Positions 36,987-48,986 of a stretch of DNA of 64,000 nucleotides are shown piece after piece; the first letter of the stretch is position 1, and each line of letters opens with the position of its first letter. The translations under genes were made by a program, and so were the position numbers. The notes beneath the pieces were generated by a model, which saw nothing but the letters and a program-made list of their open reading frames with translations, was not told the origin of the DNA and ran no database searches. This DNA is from Erigeron canadensis (Eukaryota > Streptophyta > Magnoliopsida > Asterales > Asteraceae), in NCBI RefSeq assembly GCF_010389155.1, contig NC_057762.1:8729513-8793512 (forward strand), in the 5' to 3' direction.

Positions 36987-38897
36987 AGCCATCAGGGCAT
37001 CTTCAATCGCTTTCATAAGCCCGAGATACCATTTAACAACCACTCAACAAATTATTCTAGGGGAAATCTTCCTGCACACCCGTTTAAGTTAAAAATAGAG
37101 TCGTCCTCAAATACGTATGTGTTTTTGTTTGTGTCTTGATTGTGACCATTAATATTTAATCTCATACACATTTTGAGAATCTGAATATATACATCATGCT
37201 TCAAAACTTGTACTATCTCAACTCTATGTATTTACATTTTTTTTCTTAAGAAAATTAGTTGTGTGGTAGTTGTCACTATTTGCGACGACTTCAAAGAAAA
37301 AAACTTTTTTTTTCAAAGAACGAGAAGAATCATGATTGAAAGCTCTTCATGGGGAGTTTCATAAACCATATGCTATGAAACTGAGTGAATTTGTGGAAAG
37401 TGAAATTCAATGCTCCATTCCAAGGAACTTGGGAGTAAAAGGATAAGCTTTTATTTATACATATAAACATATTTGAATTTGATGTTTAACAAATTTTATT
37501 TAACAAACTTTGTTATATCAAATTTTGTTAAAAGGTGGGTGGCCAGAAAAAGGGTAGTTAAGAATGGATAGAGACATAAGGTGGTGGTGTGGTGAAAGGT
37601 CATGTGTGATATTTGGAATTTTTGTAGAAAAAAAGGTATAATAATAATAAAAAAAAGTTAAAATATGATGAATAAAGTCAAAAATGTATATGACACTCAA
37701 CAATCTATAGTTTTTTTCACTCAATATTCCTTGTTTATATGTATGTAGTGTGCTCTCCAACCTATAAGTTTATTTGAAGGGAGTGTACTCAAATAAACCC
37801 CCTTATTCTATTCTAATATACTCCGCACTAAATAAATATATTGAATTTATTTTCCTTCTAACCCAACATATCGAAACTTAATTTTTCCATACCCTTAATA
37901 TTCAATTAAAAAACATTATAATAATAACAAAGCATTATATTAAATTTATAAAAAGTATAATAAATATCAAAGCACTAATACAATAACAAAAATACTAGTA
38001 CATAGAAAGTTACCAATACATTAAAACCTTAAAAGTACTAACAGCACATAAAACTGTTATTTACAGACATATATATATATATATATGTAAAAAAGACATA
38101 AAAAAAATTGTAAATGCTAATACACTAAAAAAGTTTACACATATGTTCAAAACTTAAAAACAACTATAAAAATTATACACATACATTAAAAAAACGTTAT
38201 AAATAAGTTTATAATAACCGGTCCTCATGTATTTGCGGATTGTTTTTTTTTTTGTTGAACGTTATTGCTTTGTGGTCGTTCGAAGATAAGATGGCGGTGG
38301 TCATTTGCAAGATTTCCAAAATTTATTTTGATGGTTTTTTTGCATTCAACGCAAATCATTTTAAGATTAAGTTCTTCTTTTCACGCGGCTTAACTGCTAA
38401 GCCGAAATTTAAGACTTGCTTATTTATGTTGACTTGATCATTGATGTTTTAAAAAAATTTAACACAGGCCCCACCAAACCCGACCTAGGCTCTTCCCTTC
38501 AGGCTAAAAGAAGTGGGGGCGCTCCAAGTGGCATGAACCAAGCCGATTTTGCCAGCTAGTTGTCGAGAACACCACCCGAGTCGGCCATCCGCTCTTCCAG
38601 CGATAACTCTTACCTCTTTCTCTGTTATGTCTTTTTCTTTTATCTTTCTTTCATTTAAATATTACCCTCAACCACCACTTGTAAAAAGGCTTAGTGGCTC
38701 CACAAACAATTTTCTTAAGCTACCCATGTAACCCCCCAAATGCCACCTGGCAATTTAAATTAAAATGTTCGATTATTCTATTGGGAAATCATGGCTGCTA
38801 TTGAATGCAGTCATATTAGATTTAGTGATGCAAATCTGGAGGACATATTGTTTATTTATTAGTTAAAAGGCTTAGATTGTATATTTTCTTTAAAAAA
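36987..38897. other. AT-rich intergenic region, no gene recognised
   Basis: Long A/T-rich sequence, with (AT)n of about 14 bp near 38070. No coding region is supported. The GC-richer part 38465-38600, around CACCCGAGTCGGCCATCCG, is probably repeat-derived but I could not bound it. Confidence 0.45.
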
Positions 38898-39123
38898 CCC
38901 TTTGTTGCGACCCATTGGCGTCTTATATGGGTTTTGGGTCTTAACATCCCAACAGTATATATAGGAGCCGCCGATGAGGTTAACATGTAACAGACCTTAC
39001 TCTTACCTTTTATCTAGGTAGGTAGACAACTTCAGGTTCTACCTAAATGGTAAAAAAGAACTTATGGCCTTTGCATGTAATGAGAATCCAAACATCTCAA
39101 CTTTGAGCCAATGTGTTTACCAC
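38898..39123 (-). mobile_element. tRNA-derived SINE interrupted at its 5' end
   Basis: On the minus strand the head near 39123-39060 is followed by the family phrases TTTTACCATTTAGGTAGAACC and AGGTAAGAGTAAGGTCTG, and ends near GGTCTTAA/GGGTTTTGG. It resembles the copy at 52120-52310. The hAT MITE at 39124 sits at its 5' edge. Confidence 0.6.
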
Positions 39124-39775
39124 TAGGGGTGGGTACGGTTCGGTTTGGTTCGGTTTTTGACTAAAACCAAAAATCGAACCGTTATAATTCGGTTTTTGAA
39201 AACTAAAATCATTGAGTTTCAGTTTTTTCGGTTTGGGTCTATTGCAGTTCGATTTTTCGGTTTTTAACCACTTGTGGTTTGGGTCAAATTGAGATTGAAA
39301 AGTTTATAAGTTTATACCCTATAATTACACCGTAATTAATTTTAACAAGTTTTCAAAACAATATTAGTAACAATAACACTACAACAATGACAACAAATCC
39401 ATAAAAGTAAGTTGTACAAACTTCAAAGAAATTTTATATATAACTATTTATATGTTTTACGCGTTGTTTAGTTATACAATTATTAAAGCAAATCATCTTG
39501 TAGTGTATTTTTACTTAATACATATAAATGATATTATTATATACACCTAAAAATGCAAAAACATATTTACCAAAAATTAATAATAAAATGATATAAATAT
39601 AAAATAAAGTAAACAATATATATTTTTGGTTCGGTTCGGTTTTCATTAGAAACCAAAACCGAACCATACTTTTCGGTTTTTAGAAAACCAAAACCAATTG
39701 TTTTTGGTTTTTCGGTTTGGTTTTTTCGGTTTTCATGGGTTTTTCGGTTTTCGGCTAGGTTTTTGCTCACCCCTA
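39124..39775. mobile_element. hAT-type MITE with perfect 8-bp TSD
   Basis: It begins TAGGGGTGGGTACGG and ends GCTCACCCCTA. TTTACCAC is repeated exactly on both sides (39116-39123 and 39776-39783). Subterminal parts are rich in GGTTCGGTTTTTCGG in both orientations and the middle is A/T-rich. Length 652 bp, no coding frame. Confidence 0.9.
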
Positions 39776-39786
39776 TTTACCACTAA

Positions 39787-40344
39787 TATACAACAACAAC
39801 AACAACTACAACGAGACCCAATCCTTGGGCGGGGTATGGGGGAGATGATTTGTAGACAGTCTTACCTCTATCTAGAGGTAGAGAAACTGCTTCCAATAGG
39901 GACCTCCGGCCGCAAAGAGATGGAATCGAAGTGTGGAGAAAGTTTAGTTACCATACCTGTCGTCCATATATAGCATACGAAGGTATATCTGTCTGCTGAG
40001 TACACCCGGCCACTGAAAAGGAAGACAAAAGTAGCAACCCCGCAACCTAGATAACTTAAGCTCCGATTTAACAATACACATACAGTAGTAACCATATAGA
40101 ACGTAAACAATAAAAGGGTTTAAGCAAATAACCAAGCTTATATACATATAAAAGGATCTAACTAAGAATTTTTAGTGCCCGATAATGGGTGGTAAGCAAC
40201 CTATGAAAACAAACTAACTTAAGTCGCCTAACTAAACTAATCTTAGTCCACTCACATACTCCCAATCCACAAAACTAATCCTAGTCCTCTAAAACACTCA
40301 TCGGTCATGTCCTCCAACACACAAAGCAGTTTGGGGCAGCCTAA
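39787..40344 (-). mobile_element. 3' end of an RTE-type LINE (distal part)
   Basis: On the minus strand this is a 3' untranslated region ending with GACCCAATCC-complement sequence and a GTTGTTGTTG tail (seen as CAACAACAACAAC at 39791-39803). Such TTG-repeat tails are typical of plant RTE LINEs and of SINEs that share their tail. With 42534-42890 it appears to be one element split by the solo LTR at 40345-42533. Confidence 0.6.
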
Positions 40345-42533
40345 TGTAACCCCCCCCCCCCCCCTCGATTTTGGCCTACCTCTACTCAGGCCAAAACCAC
40401 TACGGAGGTTACAGAGAACCAAAGTCTAAGTAAAAAGTCTACATAAACCTGTTCTCATATGCCTTACCCTTTTTGTCCACTTCCTCGGCCAGAAAACTCC
40501 TTTGGAGCCTTCGGTATTCTGTCCTTCCACCTCCGTCGACCTACCTTTTATCCTGAAAGAACCCGACTCGATAAACCGAAAATACAAGATTTTTTTTTTT
40601 ACCCCCACTGCGACTCAGTAGGGTTAGGACACCTCCCACTGCGACTCAGTGGGAAATCTCTGATCTACGAGCGAAAAATCTCCCACTGCGACTCACTGGG
40701 GTTATGACACCTCCCACTACGACTCAGTGGGAAATCTCTGATCTGCAAGCGAAAAACCTCCCACTGTGCCGTAGTGGGGTTGGACACCTCCCACTGCGCC
40801 GCAGTGGGAACTTTCTGACCTGCACCTGATGCAAAAACCAGCCATTTGACATACCAAACAACTCCAAACTATAATATTCATTTGCCCAACTTTCACAAAT
40901 TAAATTTCAAATATTCCAACAACTATAAAGACACATTTCAAACACATTTACAACATCAACGAGTACACAAATCAAGATTTCCATCAAACGGGTCATTTAC
41001 CCACTTTGACACCTTTTTGACCAAAATTATGAATTCACAACTATCCAAAAACTTTACAACTGGAACATTTACAGAAATTTACCCAAAAGCATGACCCCAA
41101 ACTAAAATGTACCATGAGCCAAGAAATGAGGGACAACTAAGCTTTTGTACCAAAAGATCGTCATTCGCCCGGGAATGACCTAATTACCTTCAAGACGTCC
41201 AAAAATCGCTTCAAACTCTAAATCAACTATCTTCAATAAACACTCACTAGTTCCTTCCTCCGGAACTACCTATATAAGAGGGTAAGCATCTAAAATATAA
41301 GCAAAGGCTTAGTGAATATACTTGCATACATTTACGAATACGAAGTAGGGCAAAGTACAAGGACTATCACATGTAACCTATGGCATCGTCATGACACAAT
41401 TACATGCTCACCTTGCACACTATCAACACATATATGGATCCATATAAGCTAAACCATCATAACAAATCATATCTATCGGGATTCTTAGGCCCTAGAGGTT
41501 CTTAGGCCTCATAAACAATGCCCCACATGGGCTTAACGCCGAACCAATTACCATCCTCGGAACATTCACATCTCATGGTAACTGGCCCAACGTATACATA
41601 AAGGTATGCAAGAATACTCACCTCATCCACTACAAGGACAATAATGCTAAACGAATAAGTACAAGCAAGCTTCAACCTATGATTATGCCATAAAAATGCA
41701 TTAAGCTTACATTCACACTTGACTAGCTCAACCTAGTCATACTAAATCACTAGCCTTTCTATATCCAAAACCCAACCCATTTGTCATTGAGCTTCATTTT
41801 CTTTAACAAACACACTAGGTAGCTCAATCTACCATTTTCATCAACAATTCCATAACTAGTCAAACTCATCTTTTCTCAAGAACTTAAATTTATCACATGC
41901 ACTCATTATTTTCATAATCAAACATATCATATAACTCAATGACAACTAGGTTAACTAAGGAATTGGGGAAAAATTAACCATAAATCATTTTTCTAATAAA
42001 ACCCCCAAATTGGTTCACTCATGAACCCTAATTTTCAAGAGAATTGACAAAGCTAGATTGGGGAAATTCATTACTTCACAATGGAAGACAATTACTTGAG
42101 ATTTTAAATTCACAAATCCTTCATTTTTTTCTTCTCAATTTTCGGCCACCCCCACCAAAATCACCAAACCCTAGCTTTTAAATTCTTGAATGAAGACTAA
42201 AGTTGGTGATGATTGTTATTATGATTTCTATTCTTGAATTAAAGAGGATTACTTTGATTTTTGAAGAAACAAGATTAGTCTTGCATGAAGAAAATAGAAG
42301 AGAATGGAAAAGAGTGAGTGGAAGGAGGTTTCTAACAACAAAATGGATGTCTGGCACATCCAGAAGGTGCCACGACCCATTCCAAATTTTGAGGGTATTT
42401 TCCCCGCTATCCGCTAAAGTTCCAACTAAATTAACCCCATATTCAAAAATAAAATACTAGGAAATTACTTTAATGTCAAAAACTATAAAAATGGGTTAAT
42501 TTCTTTTACCTTTAAAATCTTTGGGGTGTTACA
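40345..42533. mobile_element. Solo LTR, about 2.19 kb, inside LINE sequence
   Basis: It begins TGTAACCCC with a 16-base C run and ends GGGGTGTTACA. There is no internal coding region. LINE 3' sequence lies on both sides. A 5-bp duplication is not evident (CCTAA versus TATCC), so it may be an old insertion or a product of recombination between copies. Near its left end it has an array of CCCACTGCGACTCAGTGGG-type palindromes. Confidence 0.7.
40602..40812. repeat. Array of short palindromes in the second solo LTR
   Basis: About eight copies of CACCTCCCACTGCGACTCAGTGGG or close variants are spaced every 25-50 bp, alternating with AAATCTCTGATCTRCRAGCG. The last copy has perfect arms CCCACTGCG and CGCAGTGGG with one base between. 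Confidence 0.85.
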
Positions 42534-42890
42534 TATCCTGTCAAGTCAAAGCCCTTTGTGGCATTGAGTCACTTAAGTTGAGTCCACTACTCCTGGTCGA
42601 ACCAACACTGCCATCCTTGGGCAAGACAAAATGGGAAAAGCTTTCGGTCTTCCTCACACACATTTCTACCCTACCCTAATCCTCTACTCTAATCCTAGTT
42701 CTCCAGGTCATCTTATCCGCCGTCATGTCCACCGACAAGCCAAGCTCTTTTAGGTCTTGCGCTATTCGATCTTCCCACCTCATCTTAGGTCTTCCCCTTC
42801 TTCGTATGCCATTAACGTGAATAGATTCCGCTCTCCTTAGTGGTGCCATTTGGTCTCTTCTTCTAACATGGCCAAACAATCTCAAGCGTT
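42534..42890 (-). pseudogene. C-terminus of an RTE-type LINE polyprotein
   Basis: The minus-strand frame 42885-42676 reads LFGHVRRRD, then RRRGRPKMRWEDRIAQDLKELGL, DMTADKMTWR, RIRVED and stop. This is the conserved C-terminal tail of plant RTE LINE reverse transcriptases. The upstream RT is missing, so this is a 5'-truncated copy. The 3' untranslated region continues to 42534 and appears to resume at 40344. Confidence 0.8.
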
Positions 42891-43358
42891 AATGATGTTT
42901 CCTACTTCAAGTTCGGCTCTAAATACTCCCGTGGGGATCTTCTCTGATAAGGTCTTCCTGCAAGTCTACCTTGGCATTCTCATTTCCCAATTTACCATTA
43001 ATATATGGATAATGATAAATCTACTTAATTGGTGTGCCTAAAAATATGTCTAATGATAAGATGATGACATGTGGAAAAATCAGGGGGCAAGATTAGGAAA
43101 GAGAATTGGTGAAATCTACATGTTAAATTTTTAAGGTTTTAAATTAATTTTTAGGCATATGAGTTAGGTTGATTAATCATTTTCCTTAATATATTTTTGT
43201 TTTTTTTTTCCTTTTTCTTTTATATGCAGCATATCAGATTTCCCCTAGTTCTATTGAGTTGTTGTCCAAATAGAATTTGTGTTATTTGTTCGATCGTTAC
43301 TGGACGGCGACCATCCCAGCCTGCTAACAAGAGGCTTTACCTTTATTCTACAAAAATC

Positions 43359-43385
43359 ATGGCGGTTCGATGAATGAACGAATGA
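43359..43385 (+). promoter_or_regulatory. Two overlapping mini-uORFs at the APE2 start
   Basis: ATGGCGGTTCGATGA (43359-43373) encodes MAVR and its TGA overlaps the first in-frame APE2 ATG (43370) as ATGA. A second mini-ORF (43374-43385, MNE) ends in a TGA that overlaps the second in-frame ATG (43382), which is the Met conserved in the family ([10 protein letters not shown]). The first uORF ATG has the better context (A at -3 and G at +4). Translational control is inferred. Confidence 0.6.
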
Positions 43386-46300
43386 AGATAGCAACGTATA
43401 ACGTGAACGGCCTAAGGCCTCGAATCGCTCAGTACGGTTCTCTCCGCAAACTCCTCGATTCTCTCGATTCCGATATCATCTGCATTCAGGTCCCCACCCC
43501 AAACATTACGTACATATACATATATACATATTCATTTTCTTTCATTTTTTCTCTCTTATGTTTAATTTAAATAAAATCAATCAATCAATCAGGAAACAAA
43601 GTTATCAAGACAAGAACTGCGAGCTGACGTCGTAACAGCAGACGGATACGAGTCATTCTTATCTTGCACCCGCTCTATCGAAAAAGGCCGAACCGGTTAT
43701 TCCGGTATGCACACAACCTGTTTGTCATAATGCCTAACTGACTATATAAGACTGTCCGCCATCTAAGCTTAGGTGTGGAACCCCTTACGTACCAATATTA
43801 TATTGTTTCTTGTTTAATGAATAAATGCTTGGGCCCCATGATATTTATGGTTTAAAAAATTAGTATATGAGTGTTCCACGCCTAATGTTAGATATTACCA
43901 TCCCCCAATATATATATATATATATATGTATTTTACTGTATTACCTTTTTGACTAGCATTGTTACTTCTAATGCTTTAAGGTGTTGCTACATTTTGCAAA
44001 GTGCAATCTGCTTTTTCGACGACTGAAGTTGCACTGCCCCTTGATGCCGAAGAGGGTTTCACTGGTGTTTTAGAGAATTCTAAAGGATTTGGGATTAGAA
44101 AACATGGTTCTGTGGCTGCTGTGGAAGGGCTCGAGGGATTTGATAGAGACGAGCTTGTTAGGATTGATAGCGAGGGACGTTGTGTTATTACTGATCATGG
44201 TCATTTCGGTGAGTGGGATGCTGTTAATTGTTCGAGAAAATTAGTTAGGAACTTACTTATTGAACTTTACATCTTTTGCTATTGTATTGTATTTAACAAA
44301 AAAAACTATCTTTATGCCTGTTATGAAGAAGAGGTCATGCTGTACATATCAATAGCAACCTTTGAAAGTTAAATACATACAAAAGGAAGTCTTTAAGTAT
44401 GATACATAGAATTTCAAAAAGTGTAAAGTTCAGTAAGTTTCCAATAGTTTGTCTTCATTGTTATGCACCATGTTTTTTGAGCATTCCTTTTAAATTTCAA
44501 GTTAGACGATTTAGATTTTGTCCGTCTCTTGAAATTCTGTAAATACTGTTACCGTTCACATTACAACATATAAATATGTTCAAATTAGGTTATGTTTCCA
44601 AGTTTAGTTTTTTTCATTTTGTTTGGTATTTCTATGTAATTTATAATGATTGGTCAGTAAATAACTAAACACTGTATTACAGTTCTTTTCAACATTTATG
44701 GGCCTAGAGCTGCACACGATGATGCTGAAAGAATTGAATTCAAGCTCTCATTTTTCAAGATACTGCAGGTAACGTATGGCCTACATGTTTTCTAGTTTTA
44801 CCATCTTTTTTCTTCACACCTAGGTCCCGTGGTCTATTGGTAAGGCGTTCTGAAGGTTTCAGATGAGACCCGGGTTCTAACTTCACTAGGTAACATCTTG
44901 GGATGGCCACGGAAAAAGTCTAGGAAATGACCACAGGAATACCTAACCCGTTTACATCAAAGCCAAAGGCTTGACTTTCCCCAGGTAGCATGAACAAGGA
45001 TCCCTCTCCGTTCACTAATTTACCTATGTCCGATGATCAGAGACTCAGAGTATTAGGGTGCTTTTGGTTGCACAATGGAGCACCATCCTATAAGATTTTT
45101 CAAGGAAAACTTGAAATTAGAAATCAGTCTTCACTTATAAGGGAAACTTCTTCATAGAAAAGAGACTACCCACATTTATAGATTCTAAGTACAGAATATT
45201 CCTTTTCTGAAGGAGAAAAGTACTTTATACTTTATGAACATGAAAATGAAGACAGAAAAAGGCGGTTTTAAAATTTTCAGTGGTATTTCTAGAAACAGAA
45301 AAGCGGCTTTCATTATTACGAAAATAGAAATATGAAGTTAGAAAAAATTTTCCGTAACTAAATGACCTTGAATATCCGAATAGAACAAACATGTTATCTC
45401 TTTCTTTGAATGAAATGTTGATTTTTTTTTTTTTGCTAAAAGAGGATATTACCCCTTGGTAAATGAAATGCGTTGTTCATATACCATGATGTTAAAATAA
45501 ATTATAATCCTTCTTTTATATAATGATTTTGCTAAATATGATAACAAAAACAATAGCAAGATTAGTGGTTTCATAAATTTGAATACGCTTTGAACTGTCT
45601 TCTTTTTGGCTGGTTTTTTATTCTCTGTTGTAGAAACGATGGGAGGCTCTCATGCTTAAAGAAAGAAGGATAATTGTTGTTGGTGATTTAAACATTGCTC
45701 CTTCTTCAATAGATAGGTGTGATGCAGGACCTGATTTTGAGAATAACGAGTGAGCTTCTAACTTTTTAAATTAATATATGGCTTACAGGCCTACCCAATG
45801 ATAAACATACTCAAGTTTAGTAACTTAAGAGTTCAACTTATCTTTCAAATATTATCAGGTTCAGAAGCTGGTTTAGATCTTTACTTGTGGGAAATGGAGG
45901 CTTCTTTTACGATGTGTTCAGGACAAAACACCCCGAAAGGTGGAAGGCAACTCTCAACTTGATATGTATGCTCTTAATATGTAGAATATTTGCTTATATT
46001 GATTTTGTTTCCCAGTATTCACCTCATACTCCATTAATGAAGCACTTTTGATCATCTATAGGTTGCAAAATGGGTCGGTTGGGTAACAGGTCGAATCTCT
46101 ACTTGCTGAAACATGTTATTTTAGTATGTGTCAGCCATTTGTAATGCTAACTTTTACATATTCTTAAGTTATCAGTGTGTTAGACTTTTAGTAAGGATTT
46201 ACAAACCAATCAAATACAATAAATGGTCTCAAATATTTTGATAGTATGTTAAAAGGTTGTATACATTAAATATAGACTTAGGGACACATTGAACTCTTCC

Positions 46301-47918
46301 CCTTATATCTAAATTATATTGTTTGACCCACTTGATCCATTTTTGAGATTAAGAAAAACCCAAATCTACCTATTCATAAACATGGGTTGAAATTGCCACT
46401 GCTGATAATCTATTGCTTTCTTGAATTATCGCTTCTAATATCTTGCCATCTATAATTATTTATAGAACAGAAGCCTATACTTGCTGGTCCACAAACACAG
46501 GTGGCGAGATATTTAATTTCGGGTCAAGGATCGACCATATTCTAAGTGCTGGTTCATGCTTACATGAAAGTAAAAATCTTGAAGGTCATGACTTTGTGTC
46601 GTGCCATGTTAATGACTGTGACATATTAACACAATTCAAACGGTGCAAACCTGGGGCCACGCCGAGGTAATCTTTCTATACAAGTGATACACATTAAACC
46701 ATTTTCCGAAACACATAAGAACATATTTTCATTTGTTATAGACCATGAATGTGCAATTTACATGCGCTTCTTACGGATCTGCTAGCACCATGTGTGTAAA
46801 CAATATGTGTTCGCATTGTTAGTTACATGTACTCTATACCTGCAGCTACAGATGGAAAGGAGAGAAAAACATCAAATTGGAAGGTTCAGATCATGCCCCA
46901 GTCTTTGTGAGTTTAACAGATATTCCCGAGATTCCACAGCATAATACTCCGTCTTTATCCACTAGATACTGTCCTCAGGTTCGAGGATGTCAGCAAACTC
47001 TTGGTATTAGAAACGTTTCTACTTTCTAAATGATATTTAAACAAGTAAACACACGCAGAGAGGCCAAGTGTATGCTCTTTTTCTTGGACAATTTTACATA
47101 CCCAGATGTTTTCTGCAGTGTCAATGTTATCAAGAAGGCAATCAACAGAGGAAGTTGGAGCCCGTGAAAACGATGCTACTTCTCTTGACGAGGAAAATAG
47201 AGTGCAAAATTGTGAGCAGCATGTTAAAAGTCCAATTCGTGACAATAGTGAGATGAGGAAAAAGTCGAAAAAGAATCAATCGTCACAGCTCTCACTTAGA
47301 TCATTTTTCAGTACTGCAACGTCCAATAAAGATACGACGAGTACTACTGTTGATACTTCTCTTACCCATACCAGTAATTCTCTTGAAGGCACTGAAACTC
47401 AAATTTCGGAAGAATCTGTGTCCATTAGAAGTGAACCGGATCAGCCTGAATGTGAATCAGATGCTGGTAATTCTTCACAAACTGATAAGAGTAAGATTGC
47501 TCAATTAGAATGGCAAAGAATTCAACTGTTCATGCAGAATAGCATACCTGTATGCAAGGGACATAGTGAACAATGTGTTTCTCGGGTCGTCAAGAAAGCA
47601 GGACCTACTTTTGGGCGCCGATTTTATGTCTGTGCTCGTGCAGAGGTATTCTGTTTTTCATAAATGGAGTCTTGTGATTCTAGACAAATGATATGGAGAT
47701 TTATGGTGGCTGCAACTTCATTTACACTATCATTTTCTCAAACCTGAAACTCGTTTTGTTAGATATTATAGGAGCTGCTTTAAACATATGGATTCTTGTT
47801 CTTTCTTGACCTTTATCTTACAAAATTGTTTATACAGGGACCGTCATCTAATCCGGAAGCAAATTGTGGGTACTTTAAGTGGGCTGATTCAGGATCTAAA
47901 CGTAAAAATGGCAAATGA
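43370..47918 (+). CDS. APE2: DNA-(apurinic or apyrimidinic site) endonuclease 2, APE2-type
   Basis: A base-excision-repair enzyme of the exonuclease III/EEP family with 3'-phosphodiesterase and 3'-5' exonuclease roles, nuclear. Ten exons join in frame: 43370-43489, 43593-43704, 43981-44208, 44683-44768, 45634-45749, 45859-45939, 46466-46666, 46846-46978, 47106-47645 and 47838-47918, giving 565 aa from the upstream Met. Catalytic motifs are intact: YNVNGLR near the start, QETK (Glu41), NIYGPRA, GDLNIAP (Asp200, Asn202), GSRIDHIL (Asp271) and GSDHAPV (Asp330, His331). After a Ser-rich linker a PIP box, QLSLRSFF (420-427), should bind PCNA. A GRF zinc finger closes the protein at 509-555 (Cys509, His512, Cys535, Cys549, then GYFKW). 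Intron 4 holds a SINE. Confidence 0.95.
44818..45060 (+). mobile_element. tRNA-derived SINE in APE2 intron 4
   Basis: The tRNA-like head has A box TGGTCTATTGGTAAGG and B box GGGTTCTAACTTC, followed by a GC-richer body (TGACTTTCCCCAGGTAGC). It contrasts with the AT-rich intron. The end near 45060 is approximate and no duplication was identified. The rest of the intron (45060-45633) is unremarkable. Confidence 0.6.
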
Positions 47919-48986
47919 TCATGTAATCTCTATTTACTATGCGATGTAAATGTGGTATGCAGTGTATAGATCCCAACACAAACAGTTGGTAACCTATTGC
48001 AATTCTTCCTCCCATCTCTTGTATTTCTCCATTTGTTCCTGATGTACTTCCCAGAGTCGGTAATTTGTGGAAATACAAGTTGAGAATTGCATGTATTTGG
48101 CCCGCTTGGACAGCAAAATTTTGGGATAACTGATAGGTTCGGGTTCACAGATTTGCAAACAAAACCCACCAAATTGGAAGTCTTGGCTGAACAGAACCGG
48201 TTGATCTTTGACTTGGTCAGAATTTCTTTGTTCTTGTTATTCATGAATTGTCCTTGTAAACGAATGTCATTGTTGACGTATCTCAGTTATGTTTATTATT
48301 AAAGGCATCATTGTAATTCACCCAAAAAAATCATCATTGTATGAAAAGTTGGTATAGACAGTAGTTTCTTTTATCTTAACTTTTTTTTTTTTTTTGGATG
48401 GTATGGATTTTTTTATTTTTTTAGATAAAAATAGCTTCCAAGAAAAGGGAGAACCAAATACTAACATACCCCAAGCAGGGGTGACCCAACTATGTACATG
48501 AATAGCCAATTAGACAAACCACACATCTGAAACGACTGCTAGCCAAACTATCTCTTAGGATTGCAAACCCATGAAGCCAATCTATGATTGTTCCTAAGTT
48601 ACCTGTTTGACAAAATGGCATAAAAGAAAATACGGAAGAAGGTTATACTACTATGCAAGAATGAATTCCATCAATAGCCTAATTGCCTAAACAGGTAAGA
48701 TTTGACAATGTTCGAAACCTGACCCGAGTAGGAAAGGTGTCATACCTGTGCAAAATATTTGTGGTTTACTTGGTTTGGGTCAACCGTACACACTGTAAAA
48801 GGTAAATGTAATATGGCAACAAGTTAGACATTAGTGGTCCCTGTATGGATAATGGCCATTGACATTAGCTTCAATCACTGTCCACCATTTATCTTGAGTC
48901 CATCCAACAAAAAACCTTAGCTGAATTCTGTGTTCCTTTATGACGTTTATTATTCCTATTTGATTTTTATATAGATAGATGTATGT
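47919..48986. other. APE2 3' region, possible retroposon tail, PPR upstream region
   Basis: No additional gene is supported. A T run at 48381-48396 next to about 200 bp that reads, on the minus strand, like a LINE 3' end may be a small insertion. The TATA-like TTTTATATAGATAG at 48965-48978 lies too close to the PPR start to be its promoter. Confidence 0.4.
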
